A stretch of 64,000 nt of DNA. Source: CAZGUX01 sp964529305 (GTDB taxonomy: Bacteria; Acidobacteriota; Terriglobia; Bryobacterales; Bryobacteraceae). The notes beneath the pieces were generated by a model. That model was not told where the DNA came from and ran no database searches. It worked only from the letters and a program-made list of their open reading frames with translations. A program made the position numbers and the translations under genes. The stretch lies in assembly GCA_964529305.1 (NCBI GenBank), contig CAZGUX010000131.1, positions 1 to 64,000 on the forward strand, given 5' to 3'. The first letter of the stretch is position 1. Each line of letters begins with the position of its first letter. Below, in pieces: positions 18,713 to 25,924 of the stretch.

Positions 18713-20122
18713 ATGACCCTTCTCTCGATCCTGATTCCTCTGTACAACGAAGAAGAATTTATCACTCCGCTTTTGCGGAAGGTGCTGGAGGTCCCTCTGC
18801 CGGAGGGGTTGGAGCGAGAGATCATCGTCGTTGACGACGGGTCGAAGGACGGGTCGGCGGAAATTGCGGAAGCGATCCAACGGGAATATCCGCAGATCAT
18901 CCGGGTGATTCGGCATGAGCGGAACCGGGGGAAGGGCGCGGCGGTACGAACGGCGATCGAACAGGCGCGCGGAGAGTTTTGCCTGATCCAGGATGCCGAT
19001 CTGGAATACGACCCGCGCGAATATCCTCATCTGCTGAAGCCTTTGCTCGAGGGGAAAGCCGATGCGGTCTACGGGTCGCGATTCATGGTTACGGGCGAAC
19101 GGCGCGTGTTGTATTACTGGCACTCGCTGGCAAACGGCATGCTGACCTGGATGGCGAACGTGCTCACGGACCTGAATCTGACGGATATGGAGACGTGCTA
19201 CAAGGCGTTTCGGACGTCGCTGATTCAGAGCATTCCGCTGCGCAGCGAGCGGTTCGGCATTGAGCCCGAGATCACGGTAAAGCTGGCGCAGCGGGAAGCG
19301 CGGATCTACGAGACGCCGATCAGCTATTACGGGCGGACCTACGACGAAGGCAAGAAGATCGGGCTCAAAGACGCGTTCGACGCGGTGTGGGTTCTGCTGC
19401 GGTTTCGGTTCAAGAAAGACATTTACCTGCACTCCGGCGGAGACACGCTGCACGCCTTAGCCGCGGCGCCAAATTTCAACCGCTGGATGGCCGACACGAT
19501 CCGGCCGTTCGTGGGCGAGCGGGTTTTGGAAATCGGGGCGGGAATCGGCAACCTGACGCGGGCGCTGGTGCCGCGGCGCAAGAACTATGTGGCGACGGAT
19601 ATCGACCAGGAACACCTGGCCCGGCTGAGCACGCGGTTCCAGCACCGGCCGAATCTGGCCACGCAGTATTGCGATCTCACGGATCCGGCGGACTTCAGGG
19701 AGCTTGGCGGCAGGATGGACACGGTGATCTGTCTGAATGTGCTGGAGCACGTGGAGAACGATCTCGAGGGTCTGAAGAATATCTATTCGAGCTTGAGTTC
19801 CGGAGGCCGGGCAATCGTTCTGGTACCGCATGACCAGCGTGTGTTCGGAACGATCGACGTCGCGCTTGGGCACTACCGGCGGTACACTCACGCGGAACTG
19901 AAGAAGAAGATGGAGGACACAGGGTTCCGCGTGGAGCGGATCGTGGACTTCAACCGGATCTCGCGATACCCGTGGTACATCAGCGGGCGCATTCTCAAGA
20001 AGAAATCTCTCAGCGTCGGCCAGATGAAGCTATTCGACCGGTTTGTGTGGCTGTGGCGCAAGATTGATGGCTCGCTGCCGTGGCCGCCGACGTCGATCAT
20101 TGGGATTGGCGTGAAACCGTAG
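18713..20122 (+). CDS. GT2 glycosyltransferase fused to SAM methyltransferase
   Basis: A 469-residue two-domain protein. Residues 1-235 are a GT-A family 2 transferase of the dolichyl-phosphate-mannose-synthase type: ILIPLYNEEEF start, VVDDGSKDGS, the metal-binding DAD at 94-96, and RSERFGIEPEITVK. Residues ~255-465 are a class I SAM-dependent methyltransferase: motif I VLEIGAGIGN at 271-280, ATDIDQEHL, and the post-motif LNVLEHVEND. The fusion implies that a sugar transferred to a lipid or other acceptor, or the acceptor itself, is methylated in the same step. The start is the ATG before LLSILIPLYN; the long upstream in-frame stretch overlaps the previous gene and lacks homology. It heads the tight glycan operon. 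Confidence 0.88.
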   Translation: MTLLSILIPLYNEEEFITPLLRKVLEVPLPEGLEREIIVVDDGSKDGSAEIAEAIQREYPQIIRVIRHERNRGKGAAVRTAIEQARGEFCLIQDADLEYDPREYPHLLKPLLEGKADAVYGSRFMVTGERRVLYYWHSLANGMLTWMANVLTDLNLTDMETCYKAFRTSLIQSIPLRSERFGIEPEITVKLAQREARIYETPISYYGRTYDEGKKIGLKDAFDAVWVLLRFRFKKDIYLHSGGDTLHALAAAPNFNRWMADTIRPFVGERVLEIGAGIGNLTRALVPRRKNYVATDIDQEHLARLSTRFQHRPNLATQYCDLTDPADFRELGGRMDTVICLNVLEHVENDLEGLKNIYSSLSSGGRAIVLVPHDQRVFGTIDVALGHYRRYTHAELKKKMEDTGFRVERIVDFNRISRYPWYISGRILKKKSLSVGQMKLFDRFVWLWRKIDGSLPWPPTSIIGIGVKP

Positions 20123-20136
20123 GCTATTCTGCGTTC

Positions 20137-20742
20137 ATGACGTACCGCGGATGGATGCTTGCGTGTGCGTTGAGCACGATCGCCCGGGGCGGCGGGTTCG
20201 ACGTCAAAGTGGAGAAAAGCGAGTTGATCATCGGGCAGAGTTGCGGCATGGCGGCTCCGTGTAATGCGCGAATGGGCTCGATCGTGTATGCCTTCACACA
20301 ACCCGCGGCGGCGGCGATCGCGGCGGGGAGCGGGACGGCGTACGTGTACATCGCGGCGAGCGGCGTTCTGACGGTCGGGCATTCGGGACTGACAATCCGT
20401 TGCGACCGGTGCACGGCCGCGGAGGGGATCAAGGGGTTTCCCGCGGATAGCGTGCCGTTATGGACGTGGACGGCCAGCGGCGGCAAGTGGGACCCAAGGG
20501 GCCTGGACCGGAGGGCGGAACTGGCGCGAGAGCGGGTGACCGGCGGCAGCGGCCTGGTGACGACCGAAAGCGGCGGATCGACCCAGCTTGCGGTAAACGC
20601 CGCGGTGGTGCCCTTCCGGGTCGGTACTCCCCAAAAACCCACAGACGCCTGCACGGAAGGATCGTGGGCAGCGGATCGCGATCACTTTTACCTGTGCGTG
20701 GCGCCGGACTCGTGGCGGAGATCGACGCTCGCAACGTGGTGA
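20137..20742 (+). CDS. Small exported protein sharing Cys modules with the fibre-like protein
   Basis: About 201 residues, with a short hydrophobic N-terminus (WMLACALSTIA) that could be a signal peptide. Residues ~28-135 repeat the CG-x3-PCN ... VY ... GSGT ... FPAD-x-VPL ... SGG-x-WD ... DRRA pattern found in the 13114-15207 protein. Residues ~165-200 repeat its P-x3-C-x2-G ... D-x3-Y-x-C-V-A-x2-SW module. It is therefore a paralogous or truncated form of that protein embedded between glycosyltransferase and methyltransferase genes (gaps of 14 and 1 bases). I do not recognise the family. The conserved cysteines suggest extracytoplasmic disulfides. Confidence 0.6.
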   Translation: MTYRGWMLACALSTIARGGGFDVKVEKSELIIGQSCGMAAPCNARMGSIVYAFTQPAAAAIAAGSGTAYVYIAASGVLTVGHSGLTIRCDRCTAAEGIKGFPADSVPLWTWTASGGKWDPRGLDRRAELARERVTGGSGLVTTESGGSTQLAVNAAVVPFRVGTPQKPTDACTEGSWAADRDHFYLCVAPDSWRRSTLATW

Positions 20743-20743
20743 T

Positions 20744-21649
20744 ATGCCGTCGCGAGCCTACATCATCGTGCGGCATGTTCTCCACAACCATCGCACGCGG
20801 CTGCGAGCTTGGACGGGCCAAGCCGGCGGGTACAGCGGCTCGCGGATGGAAACCGCCGGCGGACGGGCGCGACATCTCAAAGAGGTGTTCGAGCGGTATC
20901 TGGAGTACGCCGGCTGGAGCGTTGAAGATCTGGCGGGTAAGACCGTGCTCGAAATGGGACCCGGAGATACGCTCGGCGTGACGCTACAGTTCGCGAGGGC
21001 CGGATGCGCGCGGGTGATCACCTTCGACCGATTCCGGTATGACTACCGGAGTCCCTACGCACGAGAGGTGGAGCAGGCTTTGGGCCTGAAGGCGGATCTC
21101 CATCGGCACGTGGATCCACGGTGCGGCGACGGTCTCGAGAACTGTGGGATAGCCAACGGCTCGATCGACCTGATTGTGTCGAACGCGGTGTTGGAAGAAA
21201 TCCCGAACGTAGGCCAGACGCTCGAGACGATGTGCGACCTGCTGCGGCCAGGCGGGGTGATGGCGCACCAGATCGATCTGTCCGACTACGGCATCTTCTC
21301 CCATCACGGCTTCAGCCGGTTCGAATTCCTGACGGTCGGTGATGGTTTGTGGCGGGCAATGACGGCCTGGTGCGGCGGGCCGAACCGCTGGCTGATGAAC
21401 GACTACCTCGCGCGTCTGGAGTCCCTGGGCATGCAAACGCGCGTCCTGGTGACGCATCTCTACGACGTAGGACGTCTGGCGGCCCCCATCGAGAGGAAGG
21501 CGGCGCCCGTGACCGCAAAGGTCAGGCAGGAGATCGAGCGGATCGGGCCGCGCCTGCTCGAACGATACCGGGCAATCCCGGCGGAAATCCTCGGCGTGCA
21601 CGGCATATTTCTGGTTGCGCGGAAGCCGGAAGCACCGATGATACAGTGA
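20744..21649 (+). CDS. SAM-dependent methyltransferase
   Basis: A 301-residue class I methyltransferase. Motif I is VLEMGPGDTLG at about residue 68, a DLIVSNAVLEEI segment corresponds to motif IV, and LLRPGGVMAHQIDL is the strand after it. The substrate is unknown. It is placed one base after the small exported protein and 15 bases before the amidotransferase, so it is almost certainly transcribed with the glycan genes. Methylation of a sugar or a sugar-linked lipid is the likely role, inferred from context. Confidence 0.82.
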   Translation: MPSRAYIIVRHVLHNHRTRLRAWTGQAGGYSGSRMETAGGRARHLKEVFERYLEYAGWSVEDLAGKTVLEMGPGDTLGVTLQFARAGCARVITFDRFRYDYRSPYAREVEQALGLKADLHRHVDPRCGDGLENCGIANGSIDLIVSNAVLEEIPNVGQTLETMCDLLRPGGVMAHQIDLSDYGIFSHHGFSRFEFLTVGDGLWRAMTAWCGGPNRWLMNDYLARLESLGMQTRVLVTHLYDVGRLAAPIERKAAPVTAKVRQEIERIGPRLLERYRAIPAEILGVHGIFLVARKPEAPMIQ

Positions 21650-21664
21650 GACGGAAGACCCGAT

Positions 21665-23584
21665 ATGTGTGGGATTGCCGGTTATGTCTCGCTCGATCAT
21701 GAGGTAATTGACGGCGTGGTCGAGCGCATGACCGCGTGTCTTCACCATCGCGGGCCGGATGCCTTTGGCTACTATCGCGATGACGTTGCGCAACTCGGCC
21801 ATCGGCGGCTGAGCATTATCGACCTATCCACCGGCCAGCAGCCCATGACGAGCGAGTCGGGCAATGTGTGGGTGATTTACAACGGCGAAATCTTCAACCA
21901 CGCCGAACTACGGCCGCCGCTGGAGGCGGCCGGCCACCGGTATCACAGCCGGTCGGACACGGAAACGATTTTGCACGCCTACGAGCAGTACGGCGCCGCC
22001 GCCCCGACGTATTTTCGCGGCATGTTCGCGTTCGCATTATGGGATCGGGATCGACAGGTGCTGTTCTGCGCGCGGGACCGGCTGGGAATCAAACCGTTCT
22101 ATTACTGGTGGGACGGGCGGGTGTTCGTGTTCGGCTCCGAGATCAAGGCCCTTCTCGAACATCCCGCCGTGACGGCGCGGCTGAACCGCGACCAACTGGC
22201 CGAACATCTCGCCTTCGGGTACGGGAACAGCGAAGAGACCCTGTTTGCCGGGATTCGCAAGCTGATGCCGGGTCACACGTTGACCGTAGATGTCGGAAAC
22301 CGGACGATCGACATGCGGCAATATTGGACACTTCCGGTGGGCGAGGGCGGGCGCCGGGACGAGGGGGAGTGGATCGAAGAGTGCCGCGAGCGGATCGAAA
22401 CCACGGTCCGGATGCGCCTGATGAGCGACGTGCCGCTGGGCATGTTCCTTTCAGGCGGAGTGGATTCCAGCCTGATCGCGGCCATGATGAAACGCCAGGT
22501 GACGACTCCGGTGAAAACGTTCGCCGTAGGCTATCGCGAAAGCGAGTACAGCGAACTCAGCTATGCGCGCGAGGTGGCCGCGCACATCGGGACCCAGCAC
22601 CACGAAGTCACGATCGGCTTTGACGACTTCTTCGAGGCGCTTCCCAAGCTGATCTGGAACGAAGACGAGCCGATCGCGTGGCCCTCGAGCGTGTCGCTTT
22701 ACTTTGTCTCGAAGCTGGCATCCCGGCATGTGAAGGTAGTGCTGACCGGGGAAGGGTCGGACGAACTGTTCGGCGGCTACAGCCGGTATTACTGGTTTCT
22801 GCTGAATGAAAGGTGGATGGGGGCGTGGAGGCTGCTTCCGGAGCCGCTGCGGCGCCTGGCGCGAGAGCAAGTGCGGAATTCGGCGGCCCTGCCCGCGGGC
22901 CTGCGCCGGAAGCTCGAGCACACGTTCATCGGGCGCGGCGAAGACGTGGAGTCGCTCTACCTGGACAACTTTTATGGGGCGTTCGCGGCTGGGGAGCGGG
23001 CGGAGTTAGGGTTTGGCGGCGACGCCTACTCGAACTTCCGCCGGTATTGGAGCACAGGCGCGGCCGGCGGGCCGCTGCCGCGGATGTTGTACGCCGACCA
23101 GAAGACGTATCTGGTGGAGCTGTTGATGAAGCAGGACCAGATGAGCATGGCGACGTCCATCGAGAGCCGCGTGCCGTTTCTCGACCACCCGTTGGTGGAA
23201 TTCGCCGCGAAAGTGCCGGCGCACCTGAAACTCAACGGCAAGACGGGCAAATTCATCCTCAAGAAAGTCGCCGAACAGTATCTGCCGCCATCGATCGTCT
23301 ACCGCCGCAAAATGGGATTTCCGACGCCGCTCCGGGATTGGCTCCGGGAGCCTCGGGCCGGGGCGATTCTCGATCGGATCACTTCACCCAGCAGTTGCCT
23401 GAGCGAGATCGTCGACCTGGCGGCCGTACGCCCGATGGTAGACCGGCATCGCCGCGGAGAACTCGATGCGACCGACCGGATCTGGCGGCTGCTGAACCTG
23501 GAGTTGTGGGCGCAGGTGTTCCTGAACGGCAGGCCGGACCCCGACCGCGTGTCGCCACTGGCGGGAGCGGCATCCGGGGTATGA
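21665..23584 (+). CDS. asnB: Asparagine synthase-like amidotransferase
   Basis: A 639-residue glutamine-hydrolysing asparagine synthetase family member. It begins MCGIAGYV, so Cys2 is the Ntn-hydrolase nucleophile. The glutaminase domain spans about 1-210, with NGEIFNH and RSDTETILHAY. The synthetase domain has the ATP-pyrophosphatase loop SGGVDSS at 263-269 and GEGSDELFGGY. Within polysaccharide operons such proteins usually amidate a sugar carboxylate or assist glycan assembly, rather than making free asparagine. Its stop overlaps the start of the next glycosyltransferase as ATGA. An exosortase-type association was considered, but no exosortase gene is in the window. Confidence 0.9.
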   Translation: MCGIAGYVSLDHEVIDGVVERMTACLHHRGPDAFGYYRDDVAQLGHRRLSIIDLSTGQQPMTSESGNVWVIYNGEIFNHAELRPPLEAAGHRYHSRSDTETILHAYEQYGAAAPTYFRGMFAFALWDRDRQVLFCARDRLGIKPFYYWWDGRVFVFGSEIKALLEHPAVTARLNRDQLAEHLAFGYGNSEETLFAGIRKLMPGHTLTVDVGNRTIDMRQYWTLPVGEGGRRDEGEWIEECRERIETTVRMRLMSDVPLGMFLSGGVDSSLIAAMMKRQVTTPVKTFAVGYRESEYSELSYAREVAAHIGTQHHEVTIGFDDFFEALPKLIWNEDEPIAWPSSVSLYFVSKLASRHVKVVLTGEGSDELFGGYSRYYWFLLNERWMGAWRLLPEPLRRLAREQVRNSAALPAGLRRKLEHTFIGRGEDVESLYLDNFYGAFAAGERAELGFGGDAYSNFRRYWSTGAAGGPLPRMLYADQKTYLVELLMKQDQMSMATSIESRVPFLDHPLVEFAAKVPAHLKLNGKTGKFILKKVAEQYLPPSIVYRRKMGFPTPLRDWLREPRAGAILDRITSPSSCLSEIVDLAAVRPMVDRHRRGELDATDRIWRLLNLELWAQVFLNGRPDPDRVSPLAGAASGV

Positions 23585-24768
23585 AGGTGCTCTGGGTCAA
23601 CGCGAATTTCCTTCACCCGACAACCAAGGGCGGACAGATCCGGACGCTGGAGATGCTGCGGCGGCTCCACCGGCGTCACGAAATTCACTACGCGGCGATT
23701 GAAGATCCGCGGCATCCGGAGGGTGTAATCCGGGCACGCGAGTATTCGACGAAAGCCTATCCGTTCCGGCTGAACGTGCCGGCCAGGCATTCACCGCGGT
23801 TTTACGCGCAGGTGGTGAAGGGGTTGATCGACCCGCTGCCGGTGGCGGTCCGGCGGTTCCGATCTCCGGAAATGGAAGAGGCGCTGCGAGAGCTGGCGCG
23901 AAGAGAAGAATTCGATTGCGGGGTGTGTGATTTCCTCGTATCGGCAGGGCACTTTCCCGCACTCGAACGGGCAGTCCTGTTCGAGCACAACGTGGAAACC
24001 ATGATCTGGCGGCGTCACGCCGATGCGGTGGACGACCCGGTGCGGAAGACGTACTTTCGCCTGCAGGCGGAGCGGATGTTCAACTTCGAGGCGCGGGCTT
24101 GCCGCCAGGCGGCGCAGGTCGTGGCCGTGTCGCGCGAGGACGCGGCGACCCTGCAACGCCTGTTCGGGATTCATCAGGTAACGCCGGTTCCGACCGGAGT
24201 GGATGCGGAGTACTTCCGTCCCGCGGGAGGCGCGGCGATGGCGACGGACCTGGTGTTCGTCGGGTCGATGGACTGGATGCCGAACGTGGACGGGATCACC
24301 TGGTTTTTTGAAGAAGTGTTTCCACTCATTCGCGAGCGGCGGCCTGAAACGACGGCGGCGGTGGTTGGACGTACGCCGCCGAAGAGCCTGTCGAAATATC
24401 CCGCCAAGATTACGGGAACCGTTCCGGACGTCCGGCCCTACTTGTGGGGATCAAAAGTCTCGATCGTTCCGCTGCGAGTGGGCGGCGGCACAAGACTGAA
24501 GATCTACGAGGCCATGGCGGCTCGTGTGCCCGTGGTATCGACAACCATTGGCGCGGAAGGTCTGGAGGCCGTTGACGGACGAGACCTGCTGCTTGGAGAC
24601 ACTCCCCAACAGTTCGCCGCGCAGTGTCTCCGTCTGCTTTCGGATAGAGAGCTTCGCGACAGCCTGGTGGACTCGGCGGCACGGCAGGTCGCGGACCGGT
24701 TTTCCTGGGAGCACGTGGCGCGGGTATTCGAGCGGGTGCTCGAGAAGGCGCCTTCGTACACGGTGTGA
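23581..24768 (+). CDS. GT4-type glycosyltransferase
   Basis: A 395-residue GT-B glycosyltransferase that starts MKVLWVNANFLHP at an ATG overlapping the amidotransferase stop. The C-terminal domain shows DLVFVGSMDWMPNVDG, then the donor-binding pattern IVPLRVGGGTRLKIYEAMA and PVVSTTIGAEGLE, as in sugar transferases that accompany EpsH/exosortase-type clusters. It probably adds a sugar to a lipid-linked glycan in the cytoplasm. The next gene begins two bases after its stop. Confidence 0.88.
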   Translation: MKVLWVNANFLHPTTKGGQIRTLEMLRRLHRRHEIHYAAIEDPRHPEGVIRAREYSTKAYPFRLNVPARHSPRFYAQVVKGLIDPLPVAVRRFRSPEMEEALRELARREEFDCGVCDFLVSAGHFPALERAVLFEHNVETMIWRRHADAVDDPVRKTYFRLQAERMFNFEARACRQAAQVVAVSREDAATLQRLFGIHQVTPVPTGVDAEYFRPAGGAAMATDLVFVGSMDWMPNVDGITWFFEEVFPLIRERRPETTAAVVGRTPPKSLSKYPAKITGTVPDVRPYLWGSKVSIVPLRVGGGTRLKIYEAMAARVPVVSTTIGAEGLEAVDGRDLLLGDTPQQFAAQCLRLLSDRELRDSLVDSAARQVADRFSWEHVARVFERVLEKAPSYTV

Positions 24769-24769
24769 C

Positions 24770-25924
24770 ATGGAGCACCTGTTTGCGGGCGCCGTGGCCT
24801 TGGTCCTGTATGTGTTGTTCGGCTATCCGTTGCTTCTTGCGCTACGGGCGCGGTACCGGCGGCGGCCAGTGGTCAAACGTTTTGAGGCACGGACGGTTTC
24901 GGTTCTGCTGCCGGTGTCGAACGGCGAAGCCTGGATCGGGCAGAAGCTGGACAATCTGTTGGACCTCGACTACCCGGAAGAGTTGCTGGACATCATCGTC
25001 GTGTCGGACGGATCGACCGACGGCACGGAACGGATCGCGAACGAATTTACGGTCAGGCACAAGAGCATCAAGTGTTTCTCCATTCCCAAGAAAGGCAAGG
25101 CTGAGGCGTTGAACCGGGCGATCGAGGAAGCGCGGGGCGAGATCCTGTTCTTCACCGACGTACGGCAGGCGATCGAGCGGGAAGCTCTGCGCAGCCTGGT
25201 TGCCTGTTTCGCGGATCCGAGCGTCGGCGTGGTCAGCGGCGAACTGGTGATCCGGGACGGCCAAACGCACGAAGAAGCGAATGTCGGCCTGTACTGGAAC
25301 TACGAGAAATGGATTCGGAAAAGACTGAGCGCGATGGATTCGGTGCTGGGCGCCACGGGGTGCCTCTACGCGATGCGGCGTCACCTGGCCAAGCCGCTGC
25401 CGGCCGGGACGCTGCTGGATGATGTCCACCTGCCGATGGGCGCGTTCTTCGCCGGATACCGGATCGTGATGGAGGAGCAGGCCAAGGCGTACGACCAGCC
25501 GACCCGGTTGGACCGTGAGTTTCGCCGGAAAGTCAGGACACAGGCGGGCATCTACCAATTGATCGCCGCATTCCCGGCCTTGTTGTGGCCCGGAACGCGG
25601 ATGTGGCTGGATTTTGTCTCGTACAAACTGGGGCGCCTGGCTTTACCTTGGGCGCTCGTGGCGGTGGCTGTCTCATCGTTCTGGCTGCCGGACGGGTGGC
25701 GCGGGATAGCCATCCTCGGGCAGGCTGTATTCTATACAGCAGCAGGGGTGGACCTCTGGATTCCGGAGGGAATGCTCGTCAAGAGAGTGACGGGACCGGC
25801 ACGCGCCTTTGTAGTGTTGATCGCGGCCGCGGCGGGTGCGGTGGCGATCGTGGCGTTTCCACCGGAGCGCCTGTGGCGGGCAGAGAAATCGAATGGCGAT
25901 ACCTCTTCTACTGATGAGCCGTAG
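24770..25924 (+). CDS. Membrane-bound GT2 glycosyltransferase
   Basis: A 384-residue family 2 glycosyltransferase with one N-terminal membrane segment (about 3-25) and three or more C-terminal hydrophobic segments (about 265-360). The GT-A core carries VSVLLPVSNGEAW, VVSDGSTDGT, the metal-site region FFTDVRQ and LLDDVHLPM. This layout resembles processive or polymer-forming transferases such as hyaluronan or cellulose synthase relatives, though the protein is short. The start was chosen at the ATG two bases after the upstream stop, where the hydrophobic N-terminus begins. Its 3' end overlaps the next gene by 32 bases. Confidence 0.88.
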   Translation: MEHLFAGAVALVLYVLFGYPLLLALRARYRRRPVVKRFEARTVSVLLPVSNGEAWIGQKLDNLLDLDYPEELLDIIVVSDGSTDGTERIANEFTVRHKSIKCFSIPKKGKAEALNRAIEEARGEILFFTDVRQAIEREALRSLVACFADPSVGVVSGELVIRDGQTHEEANVGLYWNYEKWIRKRLSAMDSVLGATGCLYAMRRHLAKPLPAGTLLDDVHLPMGAFFAGYRIVMEEQAKAYDQPTRLDREFRRKVRTQAGIYQLIAAFPALLWPGTRMWLDFVSYKLGRLALPWALVAVAVSSFWLPDGWRGIAILGQAVFYTAAGVDLWIPEGMLVKRVTGPARAFVVLIAAAAGAVAIVAFPPERLWRAEKSNGDTSSTDEP

